DNA from: Rhodovulum steppense
Lineage (GTDB): Bacteria > Pseudomonadota > Alphaproteobacteria > Rhodobacterales > Rhodobacteraceae
DNA: 64,000 nucleotides
Direction: 5' to 3'
Assembly: GCF_004339675.1 (NCBI RefSeq)
Contig: NZ_SLVM01000014.1
Coordinates: 1 to 64,000, forward strand
Notes under the pieces: model-generated
Databases searched by the model: none
The model's input: the letters and a program-made list of their open reading frames with translations, nothing else
Told to the model about the DNA's origin: nothing
Part shown: piece by piece, positions 38,856 through 48,470 of the stretch
Layout: each line of letters begins with the position of its first letter
Position numbering within the stretch: position 1 is the first letter of the stretch
Translations under genes and position numbers: made by a program

Positions 38856-40037
38856 CTACTGTTCCAGACCGCGGACGATCTCCGCCGCCGCCTGCCGTGC
38901 CAGATGGTCCGTTTCCAGCACTTTCTCAAGGCTTTCGGGCGAATTTGTCAGAACGCTGTCGCCGGACAACTGGTCCAGCACCGCCTCGACCACCTCGGCC
39001 ATCTGGGTGAATCCGATCTGCCGGGCAAGGAAGGCATCCAGCGCCGCCTCCTTGGCGGCGTTGAAGGCGGCCCCGGTCAGCCCGCCCGCCCGCATCACCT
39101 CGCGCGCAAGCCGCAGCGCGGGCCAGCGGGCTTCGCAGGCGGGGCGGAAATTGAGCTGGCCGATCTGCACCAGATCGAGCCGCGCCACCGGCAGGTCGCG
39201 CCGGTCGGGCCAGTTCAGCGCATAGCCGATGGCGTGGCGCATGTCGGGTGGGCCGACATGGGCCATGATCGCGCCGTCACGGAATCCGACCAGCGCATGG
39301 ATCAGCGACTCGGGATGGACGACGGCCTCGATCCTGTCGGGATCTATCCCAAAATATTCTTTTGTTTCAATAAGTTCCAGCGCCTTGTTGAACATGGATG
39401 CGCTGTCGACCGTGATCCGTTGCCCCATCGCCCAGTTGGGATGCGACGACGCCTGTTCGGGGGTGGCATTCTTCAGCGCCTCGATCGGCCAGTCGCGGAA
39501 CGCCCCGCCAGACGCGGTGATGACGATGCGCTCGACCGCCTCGATCTCCTCGCCGACAAGGGCCTGGAAGATCGCCGAATGTTCGCTGTCCACCGGCAGG
39601 ATGCGCGCGCCTTGCTGCGCCGCCGTCGCCAGCAGAAGCGGCCCGGCGGTCACCAGGCTTTCCTTGTTGGCCAGCGCCAGCGTCGTGCCATGGCGCAGCG
39701 CCCGCATCCCCGGCACCAGACCCGCGGCGCCCACGATGGCCGACATGATCCAGTCGGCGGGACGGTCCGCAGCCTCGGCCAGCGCCTGCGGCCCGGCCGC
39801 AACCTCGACCCCCGAGCCTGCCAGCGCGGCCTTCAGATCGTCATAGCAATCCTCATGCGCGGTCACTGCGATATCGGCCCGAAGCGCGCGCGCCTGTTCG
39901 GCCAGCCGCGCAACGTTGCGCCCGCCGGTCAGCGCAACCACGTCATATTCCGTCGCCCCACCCTGCCGGGTCAGCAGGTCGACCGTGTTCTCGCCGATCG
40001 AGCCGGTGGCGCCGAAAATCGTGATCCGCCGTGCCAT
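38856..40037 (-). CDS. dxr: 1-deoxy-D-xylulose 5-phosphate reductoisomerase
   Basis: A 393-aa NADPH-dependent enzyme committing carbon to the MEP isoprenoid pathway. The Rossmann start is RITIFGATGSIGENTVDLL. Metal and substrate residues lie in PVDSEHSAIFQAL and TASGGAFRDWP, followed by PNWAMGQRITVDSASMFNKA and NAAKEAALDAFL. It starts seven bases after cdsA. Together with uppS it feeds undecaprenyl phosphate synthesis. Confidence 0.96.
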   Translation of the reverse strand: MARRITIFGATGSIGENTVDLLTRQGGATEYDVVALTGGRNVARLAEQARALRADIAVTAHEDCYDDLKAALAGSGVEVAAGPQALAEAADRPADWIMSAIVGAAGLVPGMRALRHGTTLALANKESLVTAGPLLLATAAQQGARILPVDSEHSAIFQALVGEEIEAVERIVITASGGAFRDWPIEALKNATPEQASSHPNWAMGQRITVDSASMFNKALELIETKEYFGIDPDRIEAVVHPESLIHALVGFRDGAIMAHVGPPDMRHAIGYALNWPDRRDLPVARLDLVQIGQLNFRPACEARWPALRLAREVMRAGGLTGAAFNAAKEAALDAFLARQIGFTQMAEVVEAVLDQLSGDSVLTNSPESLEKVLETDHLARQAAAEIVRGLEQ

Positions 40038-40044
40038 GCCTTTT

Positions 40045-40836
40045 TCAGAACCTCACTTCGGGAACATAAACGATCTGGGCCACCAGCAGCATCAACAGCG
40101 CCGCGCCCAGAAGGCCGTCGAACCTGTCCAACAGACCGCCATGGCCGGGCAAGAGCGAAGAACTGTCCTTGACCCCCATGCGGCGTTTGAGCGCGCTTTC
40201 GGCCACGTCGCCCATCTGGCTGGCAAAGGACAGCGCAACCGATATCCAGGGCAGATCGCGTCCCGCATTGGTGAAGGTCAGGAAGATCGCCCCGATCAGC
40301 GCGGCCGAGACCCAGCCCGCCACGGTGCCCGACCAGGTCTTTTTCGGGCTGACGCGCGGCCAGAATTTCGGCCCGCCGATGAACCGGCCCGCGAAATAGC
40401 CCGCCACATCGGTCGCGATCACCACCAGCACCAGCCATATCAGCCAGACCATGCCGTAATCGACCCGGAAACTGGCCAGCCCATAGCCCGCCACCAGGAT
40501 CGCCAGCGCATAGACGCCATAGATCACCCGGTCGCGCGGCATCTGCCCGGCACCGACCAGCGCAGGTGCGGCCAGAAGCGGAAGCGCATAGATCCCCGGC
40601 AAGGCCCAGGCGGCCAACACGGCGCCGCCCGACAACAGCCCCAGCGCCACCGGCCCGCGCCGGTCCTGCGGGGCGATCATGCGGCCAAGTTCCCACACCA
40701 TCAGGCCCGAGACCGCCGCCGCGAGCATGGCGAACCAGATGCCTCCCAGCGCGATCAGCACAACGCCGACCACGGCCATCGCCGCGCCCGAAATCAGTCG
40801 AGCCGACAGATCCTCCCACGAGCCCCGTGCCGCCAT
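40045..40836 (-). CDS. cdsA: Phosphatidate cytidylyltransferase
   Basis: A 263-aa membrane enzyme making CDP-diacylglycerol for phospholipid synthesis. It has several helices and the C-terminal signature ESALKRRMGVKDSSSLLPGH followed by GGLLDRFDGL. Its start overlaps the uppS stop by one base (TGATG). Confidence 0.94.
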   Translation of the reverse strand: MAARGSWEDLSARLISGAAMAVVGVVLIALGGIWFAMLAAAVSGLMVWELGRMIAPQDRRGPVALGLLSGGAVLAAWALPGIYALPLLAAPALVGAGQMPRDRVIYGVYALAILVAGYGLASFRVDYGMVWLIWLVLVVIATDVAGYFAGRFIGGPKFWPRVSPKKTWSGTVAGWVSAALIGAIFLTFTNAGRDLPWISVALSFASQMGDVAESALKRRMGVKDSSSLLPGHGGLLDRFDGLLGAALLMLLVAQIVYVPEVRF

Positions 40837-41561
40837 CAGGCGCTGACCGCCCCGAACCGGCGTTCACGGGTGCTGTAATTCCCCACGATCTCGGCGAAAT
40901 GGGCGGCCGTGAAATCGGGCCACAGGACCGGCGTGAACTCGTATTCCGCATAGGCCGATTGCCAGAGCAGGAAATTCGAAATCCGCGCCTCTCCGCTGGT
41001 GCGGATCACCAGGTCGGGATCGGGCAGAAGGCAGGTGTCGAGAAATCGCGGCAGCGTCTCGGCATCCACAGCCTCGGGGTCCAGACGCCCCGCCGCCACC
41101 TCGCGCGCAAGCCGCCGCGTGGCCCGCGCCACCTCGTCACGACCGCCATAATTGATCGCGACGGTCAGATGCACGAGATCGTTGCCCTCGGTCAGCTGTT
41201 CGAGCCCGCGCATCATGCGCACGAGCTTGGGCTCCAGCCGGTCGCGGTCCCCGATGAAGCGCACCCGCACGCCATTATCCAGAAGCGACTGCGCCTCCTT
41301 CTGGATGTAGCGGCGGAACAGCGTCATCAGCCCGGTCACCTCGGCCTGAGTGCGTTTCCAGTTCTCGGTAGAGAAGGCGAAGATCGTAAGGTAGCGGATG
41401 CCAAGTTCCGGACATGCCTCGAGGATCTCGCGCACACGCCGCGCGCCCGCCTGATGACCGAAAAGGCGCGGCCGACCGCGCATTTGCGCCCAGCGGCCGT
41501 TGCCGTCCATGATCACCGCCACATGGGCCGGGCGGGTATGCTGGTTGTCCTTCACGGCCAC
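40836..41561 (-). CDS. uppS: Undecaprenyl diphosphate synthase
   Basis: A 241-aa cis-prenyltransferase producing the lipid carrier for peptidoglycan and O-antigen. Motifs are VAVIMDGNGRWAQMRG (catalytic Asp), FAFSTENWKRTQAEV, and the C-terminal RTSGEARISNFLLWQSAYAE. It is coupled to cdsA and starts about 27 bases after frr. Confidence 0.96.
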   Translation of the reverse strand: MAVKDNQHTRPAHVAVIMDGNGRWAQMRGRPRLFGHQAGARRVREILEACPELGIRYLTIFAFSTENWKRTQAEVTGLMTLFRRYIQKEAQSLLDNGVRVRFIGDRDRLEPKLVRMMRGLEQLTEGNDLVHLTVAINYGGRDEVARATRRLAREVAAGRLDPEAVDAETLPRFLDTCLLPDPDLVIRTSGEARISNFLLWQSAYAEYEFTPVLWPDFTAAHFAEIVGNYSTRERRFGAVSA

Positions 41562-41588
41562 GCCGCCCCCTCTCCGACCCGGCAGGTC

Positions 41589-42155
41589 TCAGACCTGCAT
41601 GATTTCCTGCTGCTTGCTTTCCAGCGCCTTGTCGATCTGGGCGATGTGCCTGTCCGTCAGATCCTGGATTTCTTCATGCCAGATCTTCTGATCGTCCTCG
41701 CTCATCCCCGCGTTCTTGGCCTTCTTGATCTGTTCCATGCCGTCGCGGCGCACATTGCGTACCGCAACGCGGGCATGTTCGGCATATTGGGCTGCCACAC
41801 GGGTCAGTTCGCGGCGGCGTTCCTCGTTCAGTTCGGGAATCGGCAGCATGATGATCGTGCCGTTCTTCTGCGGATTGATCCCCAGTCCCGATTCCATGAT
41901 GGCCTTCTCGACCTTGTTCACCAGCGCCTTGTCCCAGACATTGATGGTCACCATCCGCGGCTCGGGCACGTTGACCGTCGCCACCTGGTTGATCGGCGTC
42001 AGCGCGCCATAGGCATCGACCTGAATCGGCTCGACCATCGAGGCTGATGCACGCCCCGTGCGCAGAGAGGCGAATTCATGCCTGAGTGCAGCCATCGCGC
42101 CGTCCATCCGGCGCTGAAGGTCGTCAAGGTCGATTTCCAGCTCGTCGTCGGCCAT
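41589..42155 (-). CDS. frr: Ribosome recycling factor
   Basis: A 188-aa two-domain protein that, with EF-G, splits post-termination ribosomes. Family stretches are [34 protein letters not shown] and the [12 protein letters not shown]-type helix (here [20 protein letters not shown]). It sits 54 bases after pyrH in the classical pyrH-frr-uppS-cdsA-dxr-rseP order. Confidence 0.96.
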   Translation of the reverse strand: MADDELEIDLDDLQRRMDGAMAALRHEFASLRTGRASASMVEPIQVDAYGALTPINQVATVNVPEPRMVTINVWDKALVNKVEKAIMESGLGINPQKNGTIIMLPIPELNEERRRELTRVAAQYAEHARVAVRNVRRDGMEQIKKAKNAGMSEDDQKIWHEEIQDLTDRHIAQIDKALESKQQEIMQV

Positions 42156-42209
42156 CGGTCTGAACTCTTCTGCTTGAGGTCCTTGTCATGCGTACAGGTT
42201 GCTATAACG

Positions 42210-42947
42210 CTAACCGTGGACGATTGTATAGGTGCCTTCCCCGGCAAGGATGCCGCGGAAACCGCCGGGTTCGTCTAGGCTGAAGACGATGATCGGCAGG
42301 TCGTTGTCGCGTGCCAGCGCGATCGCCGAGGCGTCCATCACCTTGAGGTTTCTCACCAGGACGTCGTCATAGGTGATGTCTTCATAGCGCACGGCGTCGG
42401 CGGCCTTCATCGGATCCTTGTCATAGACGCCATCGACCTTGGTGCCCTTGAAGATCGCCTCGCAGGCCATCTCGTTCGCGCGCAGCGTCGCGGCCGTGTC
42501 GGTGGTGAAGTAAGGGTTGCCGGTTCCGGCGGCAAAGATGCAGACCCGCCCCTTCTCCAGATGGCGCACGGCGCGGCGGCGGATATAGGGCTCGCAAACC
42601 TCGTCCATCCGGATCGCGCTGATCACCCGGCAGAAGACGCCCATCCCTTCCAGCGCAGACTGCATCGCAAGCGCGTTCATCACGGTGGCCAGCATCCCCA
42701 TGTAGTCGGCGGTCGTGCGCTCCATCCCCTGCGCGCTGCCCTGAAGCCCGCGAAAGATGTTGCCGCCGCCGATCACCATGCAGATCTCGACGCCCAGATC
42801 GCGCACCGATTTCACCTCGCGCGCGATGCGTTCCACGGTGGGCGGATGCAGCCCGAAGCCCTGGTCGCCCATCAGCGCCTCGCCCGAGATTTTCAGCATC
42901 ACCCGTTTGTATTTGGGCTTCGCTTGCGTGGCGCCGGTGTCGTTCAT
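42210..42947 (-). CDS. pyrH: Uridylate kinase
   Basis: A 245-aa amino-acid-kinase-fold enzyme phosphorylating UMP. Motifs are [45 protein letters not shown] and [11 protein letters not shown]. The start ATG 42947 (after GGCAGAGGCAGACCCT) is used; the longer frame overlaps the divergent miaA gene. The usual upstream rpsB-tsf pair is not here; miaA is instead divergent. Confidence 0.95.
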   Translation of the reverse strand: MNDTGATQAKPKYKRVMLKISGEALMGDQGFGLHPPTVERIAREVKSVRDLGVEICMVIGGGNIFRGLQGSAQGMERTTADYMGMLATVMNALAMQSALEGMGVFCRVISAIRMDEVCEPYIRRRAVRHLEKGRVCIFAAGTGNPYFTTDTAATLRANEMACEAIFKGTKVDGVYDKDPMKAADAVRYEDITYDDVLVRNLKVMDASAIALARDNDLPIIVFSLDEPGGFRGILAGEGTYTIVHG

Positions 42948-43035
42948 AGGGTCTGCCTCTGCCCGTGCTCTTGTGTCGGGCGCAAAATGTCGGAAAAGGC
43001 CGACAGGTTCAACGCCGAACGAGGCCGCTGCCCGC

Positions 43036-43908
43036 ATGGAACTGACCGAACTCGACCCTGCCCGCCCGGTGCTGATCGCCGGACCGACCGCCAGCGGCAA
43101 GTCGGCGCTGGCGCTGGCGATTGCCGAGGCGCAGGGCGGCGTCATCGTGAACGCCGATGCGTTGCAGGTGTTCGAGGGCTGGCGCTTGCTGACAGCACGC
43201 CCCTCGCCCGACGAGGAAAACCGCGCGCCGCATGCGCTTTATGGCCATGTCGGCTGGAATGCGGATTATTCCGTGGGCCACTGGCTGCGCGAGCTGGCGC
43301 CGATCCTTGCAGGCGATGCGCGGCCGATCATCGTGGGCGGCACCGGGCTTTACTTCACCGCGCTGACCGAGGGGCTGGCCGAGATCCCGGCAACACCGCC
43401 CGCGATAAGGGCCGAGGCCGATGCGCGGATCGCCGAAGGCGATACCGCAGGGCTGCTGGCCGAACTGGACACCGCGACGACCGAGCGGATCGACCGACAG
43501 AACCCCGTCCGCATCCAACGCGCCTGGGAGGTGCTGCGCGCCACGGGCCGGGGGCTGGCGGAGTGGCAGGATGCCACGCCACCGCCGCTTCTGCCACTGG
43601 CCGCCGCCCAGCCGCTGGTCATCGAAGCCCGCAAGGACTGGCTGAACGCCCGGATCGACACCCGCTTCGACGCGATGATCGCGGGCGGCGCGCTGGACGA
43701 GGTGCGCACGAACCTGCCGCGCTGGGATGCGCGGCTGCTGTCGGCAAGGGCCATCGGCGCGCCGGAACTCGTCGCCCATCTGCGCGGCGAGTTGGCGCTG
43801 GAAGATGCCGTTGCGGCCGCCAAGATCGCCTCCCGGCAATATGCAAAACGCCAGCGCACCTGGTTCCGCTCCAAGCTGAACGCATGGCGACGGGTCGCCG
43901 CCACCTGA
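43036..43908 (+). CDS. miaA: tRNA dimethylallyltransferase
   Basis: A 290-aa enzyme adding an isopentenyl group to A37 of tRNAs reading U-initial codons. The P-loop is [20 protein letters not shown]. The INADALQVF-type loop is [12 protein letters not shown], with [11 protein letters not shown] and the C-terminal [12 protein letters not shown]. It uses dimethylallyl diphosphate, a product of the pathway that dxr feeds. It is divergent from pyrH. Confidence 0.93.
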   Translation: MELTELDPARPVLIAGPTASGKSALALAIAEAQGGVIVNADALQVFEGWRLLTARPSPDEENRAPHALYGHVGWNADYSVGHWLRELAPILAGDARPIIVGGTGLYFTALTEGLAEIPATPPAIRAEADARIAEGDTAGLLAELDTATTERIDRQNPVRIQRAWEVLRATGRGLAEWQDATPPPLLPLAAAQPLVIEARKDWLNARIDTRFDAMIAGGALDEVRTNLPRWDARLLSARAIGAPELVAHLRGELALEDAVAAAKIASRQYAKRQRTWFRSKLNAWRRVAAT

Positions 43909-44051
43909 CAGAGGCCCGGCGGAAACGGAGACGAATCCAACCTCTTTCGCTTTACCCTGCGAGACGAATCGGTCAATCGTTGCCCGATTCGAACCTGCCC
44001 CTTCTGACCAGGCGCCCCTTTTGCCGCGCCCTCCCCTCCGGAGTTGTCGTC

Positions 44052-44840
44052 ATGAGCCTGTTTCCCGACATCCGGATCGTACCGTTCTCGCGCCTGACAC
44101 AGGGCAGCCGCTGGCGGGCAGAGGCGATGCGCAGCTATTCCGCGCCGCAGCTTCTATGGATCACCAAGGGTCAGGGCAGGATCACGGTGGCCGGCGTTAC
44201 CCGCGGCTACGGCCCGCATAACGCGATCTTCATCCCGCCGCGCACGATGCACGGATTCGAGATGACGGGCCAGGTCTATGGCTCGGCGGTAATGTTCCCG
44301 GGGATGGCCGATCTGGAGCTGCCCGACACACCCCACCACCTGCGCATCCGCGACGGCCAGGTGCAGGTCGAGATCACGGGGCTACTGGACGGCCTAGACC
44401 GCGAGTTGACACAAAAGCGTGCGGGCGCGCGGCGGGCGATCCGGCATTATGCGGGGCTGATCTCGGTCTGGCTGGAGCGTCAGATCGCACTGGCCGAGGA
44501 TGTGACATCCGTGCCCGTCTCTGCAAGACGGCTGGTTGCGGGCTTTGCCGCGCTGGTCGAAAAGGACTTCCGCACCGCCAAATCGGTCGCGGGCTATGCC
44601 GCCGATCTGGGCGTGACGTCGACGCATCTGACACGGACCTGCAACCAGACCTGCGGGCGCAGCGCCTCGGACCTGCTGGCCGAGCGCAAGATCGGCGAGG
44701 CGCGCCGCCTTCTGGCCGACACCCGCGCGCCGATCAAGGAGATCGCGGCCGCGCTGGGCTATGCCTCGCCGACCTATTTCACCCGCGCCTTCCAGTCCCG
44801 AACCGGAACAACACCCAAGGCATTCCGCAACGCCGATTGA
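44052..44840 (+). CDS. AraC-family transcriptional regulator
   Basis: A 262-aa protein. The N-terminal cupin-like sensor (residues about 1-140) contains LLWITKGQGRITVAGVTRGY and the PPRTMHGFEM histidine region. The C-terminal HTH-AraC domain has SVAGYAADLGVTSTHLTRTC, LLAERKIGEARRLLADT, and IKEIAAALGYASPTYFTRAF. The effector is unknown. The start at 44052 has CCGGAG upstream. Neighbouring genes offer no obvious target operon. Confidence 0.88.
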   Translation: MSLFPDIRIVPFSRLTQGSRWRAEAMRSYSAPQLLWITKGQGRITVAGVTRGYGPHNAIFIPPRTMHGFEMTGQVYGSAVMFPGMADLELPDTPHHLRIRDGQVQVEITGLLDGLDRELTQKRAGARRAIRHYAGLISVWLERQIALAEDVTSVPVSARRLVAGFAALVEKDFRTAKSVAGYAADLGVTSTHLTRTCNQTCGRSASDLLAERKIGEARRLLADTRAPIKEIAAALGYASPTYFTRAFQSRTGTTPKAFRNAD

Positions 44841-45046
44841 CGCCCACGCGCGCTTCCCTGCCGATATCGGCGCATCTCGGTTGGAACACCGTAACAACCC
44901 CGGCTAGACGCCCGCCGCGCCGTGGTCACAGGCAGATCACCGTCGGTCATCCATCCGGGCTTCGAACATGACTTCAGCGGGCGGTGACTGAAGCCGCGCG
45001 CGCCGCAGCAATGGAGGTCGGTGCGTTTTCTCCGCAGCGGGGCGGG

Positions 45047-46441
45047 TCAGAAATGGATCGCGCGGCCCCAGGCATCCAGCACGGATTCGTGCATCATTTC
45101 GGACAGCGTCGGATGCGGAAAGACCGTCTGCACCAACTCGGCCTCGGTGCTTTCCAGACCGCGCGCCACGATATAGCCTTGGATCAGTTCGGTCACCTCG
45201 GCGCCCACCATATGCGCGCCCAGAAGCTCGCCGGTCTTCGCATCGAACACGGTCTTGACCAGCCCCTCGGGCTCGCCCAGCGCGATCGCCTTGCCATTGC
45301 CGATGAAGGGGAAGCGGCCCACGCGGACCTCGTAACCCTTTTCCCTTGCACGCGCCTCGGTCAGCCCGACGCTTGCGACCTGCGGATGGCAATAGGTGCA
45401 GCCCGCGATGGAGCCCGGGCGGATCGGGTGCGGATGCCCGCCCGCGATCATTTCGGCCACCATCACGCCCTCATGGCTGGCCTTGTGCGCCAGCCAGGGC
45501 GGCCCGGCGACATCGCCGATGGCATAAAGCCCCTCGATGCCGGTGCGGCAGAATTCGTCGGTGACGACATGGGTGCGGTCGATCCTGACCCCCAGCGCCT
45601 CTAGCCCCAGTCCCTCGACATTGCCGACGATGCCGACCGCCGAGATCACGGTATCGACCTCGACAGCCTCGGTCCTGCCGCCCTGCTCGACATGAGCGGT
45701 CACCTTGTCGGCGCCCCGGTCCAGCCGCGTGACACTGGCGCCTTCGAGGATGCGCATCCCCTGTTTCTCGAACTGCTTCTTCGCAAAACCCGAGATCTCG
45801 GCATCCTCGACCGGCAGGATGCGCTCCATCACCTCGACCACGGTCGTCTCGGCGCCCAGCGTGTTGAAGAAGCTGGCGAATTCGATGCCGATTGCACCCG
45901 AGCCGATGACCAGCAGCTTTTTCGGCATATGCGGGGGCACCAGAGCGTGGCGATAGCTCCAGACCCGTTTGCCATCTGCCTCCAGCCCCGGCAGTTCGCG
46001 CGCCCGCGCGCCGGTGGCCAGCACGATGGTGGGCGCGGTAATCTCCTCGCTGCCGGTGTCGGTCGTGACGGACACCCGGCCCGGAGCGGGCAGCGTCGCT
46101 GCGCCCATGACAACCGTGACCTTGTTCTTCTTCAACAGGTGCCCGACGCCCGAGGCCAACTGCTTCGCCACCCCGCGCGAGCGCTTCACCACCGCATCAA
46201 GATCATAGCCGATGCCATCGGCCGTCAGCCCGAATTCCTTGGCCCGGTGCATCAGGTGAAAGACCTCGGCCGAGCGCAGCATCGCCTTGGTCGGGATGCA
46301 GCCCCAGTTCAGGCAGATACCGCCCAGATGTTCGCGTTCCACCACGCAGACGCTCAGGCCAAGCTGCGCGCCGCGGATCGCGGCGACATAGCCCCCCGGC
46401 CCCGCGCCGATCACGATCATGTCGAAAGTCCGCGCGGTCAT
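45047..46441 (-). CDS. lpdA: Dihydrolipoyl dehydrogenase (E3)
   Basis: A 464-aa FAD disulfide oxidoreductase that reoxidises lipoamide for the 2-oxoacid dehydrogenases. Motifs are MIVIGAGPGGYVAAIRGAQL, the redox pair GGICLNWGCIPTKAML, the NAD site VIGSGAIGIEFASFF and the C-terminal HPTLSEMMHES histidine-glutamate pair. No other dehydrogenase subunit genes are adjacent. Upstream it is preceded by a G-rich leader and the DUF924 gene. Confidence 0.94.
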   Translation of the reverse strand: MTARTFDMIVIGAGPGGYVAAIRGAQLGLSVCVVEREHLGGICLNWGCIPTKAMLRSAEVFHLMHRAKEFGLTADGIGYDLDAVVKRSRGVAKQLASGVGHLLKKNKVTVVMGAATLPAPGRVSVTTDTGSEEITAPTIVLATGARARELPGLEADGKRVWSYRHALVPPHMPKKLLVIGSGAIGIEFASFFNTLGAETTVVEVMERILPVEDAEISGFAKKQFEKQGMRILEGASVTRLDRGADKVTAHVEQGGRTEAVEVDTVISAVGIVGNVEGLGLEALGVRIDRTHVVTDEFCRTGIEGLYAIGDVAGPPWLAHKASHEGVMVAEMIAGGHPHPIRPGSIAGCTYCHPQVASVGLTEARAREKGYEVRVGRFPFIGNGKAIALGEPEGLVKTVFDAKTGELLGAHMVGAEVTELIQGYIVARGLESTEAELVQTVFPHPTLSEMMHESVLDAWGRAIHF

Positions 46442-46446
46442 CCTGT

Positions 46447-46476
46447 CCCCCCCTGCCCGACCGTCCCGCCCTGCCC
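46447..46476 (-). other. G-rich tract with G-quadruplex potential in the lpdA leader
   Basis: On the coding strand there are five runs of at least three G (at 46474-46476, 46469-46471, 46465-46467, 46456-46458 and 46447-46453) separated by one to six bases. It reaches the ribosome binding site and ends six bases before the lpdA start. Whether it folds in RNA is not known. Confidence 0.5.
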
Positions 46477-46480
46477 GCCT

Positions 46481-47059
46481 TCAGCCGACGGCGCGAAACT
46501 GCTCCACGCAGGCCGCATAGCCGCCGCCGTCAAGGAAGGCGATTTCCTCGGGGGAGGAACCGCGATGCAGCGCCTCGTTGCGGAAGGGGAAGCGGCCGAA
46601 CTTGCGGATCAACTCGCGATGCGCCTTGGCATGCAACAGGTTCTCGGCCCCGGTCTCGGGCATCCGGGTCAGCATCAGCCGCACGCAGCGGTCCTGATCC
46701 ATCAGGCATTCCGAATGCATCAGCGGCATGTAGAAGAATTGCCGCTCCGGCTCGGGGCAGCGGGTGTCGAAATTCAGGTCGATCGCCTGTTTCGACGCCG
46801 CCCGGGCCAGTGCGTCCGTGGCGAAGGCGCGCCAGTCGCCGCGGAACATGTTGCGCGGGAACTGGTCGGTCAGGATCAGGAAGGCCAGCGCCCCGGAGGG
46901 GTTGGTCGGCCAGTCATGCAGCGCGCCCGCATGGGCGGCCTCCCAGTCGGGCTTGAACCGTTCGGTGATCGCCGCATCGACCTCCGGATCGGCCTTGTAC
47001 CAGCCATCGGGGCCGACCTCGTTCAGCCAGAACTCGATGATCTCCTCGCGGCGCGCCAT
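46481..47059 (-). CDS. DUF924 family protein
   Basis: A 192-aa alpha-helical protein. It has IIEFWLNEVGPDGWYKADP, LTDQFPRNMFRGDWRAFATD, FFYMPLMHSECLMDQDRCV and KFGRFPFRNEALHRGSS, which match DUF924, a family of unknown function with a TPR-like all-helical fold. The start at 47059 follows GCAGGAGTAGTGGA. It lies between the MFS gene and lpdA on the same strand. Confidence 0.85.
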   Translation of the reverse strand: MARREEIIEFWLNEVGPDGWYKADPEVDAAITERFKPDWEAAHAGALHDWPTNPSGALAFLILTDQFPRNMFRGDWRAFATDALARAASKQAIDLNFDTRCPEPERQFFYMPLMHSECLMDQDRCVRLMLTRMPETGAENLLHAKAHRELIRKFGRFPFRNEALHRGSSPEEIAFLDGGGYAACVEQFRAVG

Positions 47060-47137
47060 TCCACTACTCCTGCTGCCCTTCGTGCCTGCCCTTGCGGTCA
47101 AGGGATCGTTTCAGATTAAGCCCCTGCACGCAAGCCG

Positions 47138-48427
47138 TCAGGACCGTCCCGCGGGCTCATCGCCGCGCGTCTGGGACTCGTCCTGCTGGGCCTCCATGGC
47201 AACCTCGCCCGCGACCTCGACGGCGACCGGCGATGCAGTTGGCAGAACCGGCGCATAAGACCCCGTCTCATCCACCGGAACGGGCGCGCGCTGGGTCATC
47301 CGGAAGCCGGTGAAGACCGCCAGCGACAGCATCAGCACCGTGATGAACAGGAAAAAGCCCTGCGGCCCGATAAGCCCCATCATCCAGCCGGTCAGCAACG
47401 GCCCGATGATCGCGCCTACCCCGTTGATGAACAGCAACCCCCCCGAGGCCGCGGCCATGTCGTCGCGTTCCAGATAGTCGTTGGTATAGGCGATCAGCAG
47501 CGCATAAAGCGGGTTCGACATCCCCCCGATCACGAAGGCCGCCACCAGGAGCGCGGTGAAACTGCCCCCCAGCGCCATCGCGACACCCGCCGCAACACCG
47601 CCGATCGCCGCCGAACCCAGGATCAGCGTGCGCCGGTCCATCCGGTCCGACAGCCAGCCGATCGGGTATTGCAGCAGAAGCCCCCCGATATAGATCGTGG
47701 CGATGAATCCCGAGATCTCGGCCACGCTCAGCCCCGCGCTGGTGCCATAGACCGAGGCCATCCCGAACAGCGCCGAATAGACGCCCCCCATCAGGAAGAT
47801 GCCGACCGCCCCGGTGGGCGAGATCTGCACCAGCCTGCGCAGAGACATCGGCTTGGCGGTCTCGAAGGCGGGGGTGGGACTAACAGAAAGCAGGATCGGT
47901 GCGAACGAGATCGACACCAGCACCGATGGGATGATAAACAGGATGAACCCCGCCGGATCGGCGGTCAGGATCAGCCCCTGCGCGCTGACGATGCCCGCCA
48001 TCTGGGTGATCATGTAAAGCGACAGTGCCTTGCCGCGGGTCTCGTTCGTGGCGGCGTTGTTCAGCCAGCTTTCCGCGGTGACATAGACCGCCGAGAAGCA
48101 GAACCCGATCAGCACCCGGCCGATGGTCCAGGCGATGGGATCGGCCAGTGCCGGGTAAAGGATCAGGATGGCCGAGATCAGCGAGGCGAGCGCTGCGAAG
48201 ACCCGGATATGGCCGACCCGCCGGATCAGCCCCGGCGCCAGCCGCGAGCCGCCCAGGAAGCCTACGAAATAGGCCGACATGACGATGGACATCTCGAAGG
48301 TGGAAAACCCCTCGATGCCACCGCGGATGCCCAGAAGCGTGCCCTGGATGCCGTTGCCGACCATAAGCAGCAACATGCCCAGAAGCAGCGCCCAGGAACT
48401 GGCCAAGACCTGAAACATGCGCGCCAT
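47138..48427 (-). CDS. MFS transporter (YcaD-like)
   Basis: A 429-aa protein with 12 predicted helices. The loop after helix 2 is GGSRLAPGLIRRVGHIRVFA and the loop between helices 4 and 5 resembles AESWLNNAATNETRGKALSLY, as in the YcaD group of the major facilitator superfamily. Substrate unknown. The C-terminal tail (about 45 residues) is Glu/Pro-rich and cytoplasmic. It is the first gene of a run with DUF924 and lpdA. Confidence 0.85.
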   Translation of the reverse strand: MARMFQVLASSWALLLGMLLLMVGNGIQGTLLGIRGGIEGFSTFEMSIVMSAYFVGFLGGSRLAPGLIRRVGHIRVFAALASLISAILILYPALADPIAWTIGRVLIGFCFSAVYVTAESWLNNAATNETRGKALSLYMITQMAGIVSAQGLILTADPAGFILFIIPSVLVSISFAPILLSVSPTPAFETAKPMSLRRLVQISPTGAVGIFLMGGVYSALFGMASVYGTSAGLSVAEISGFIATIYIGGLLLQYPIGWLSDRMDRRTLILGSAAIGGVAAGVAMALGGSFTALLVAAFVIGGMSNPLYALLIAYTNDYLERDDMAAASGGLLFINGVGAIIGPLLTGWMMGLIGPQGFFLFITVLMLSLAVFTGFRMTQRAPVPVDETGSYAPVLPTASPVAVEVAGEVAMEAQQDESQTRGDEPAGRS

Positions 48428-48470
48428 CCTTTCGCGTGACTGGCCCGTGACTAGGGGAGTTCGACGCGAC

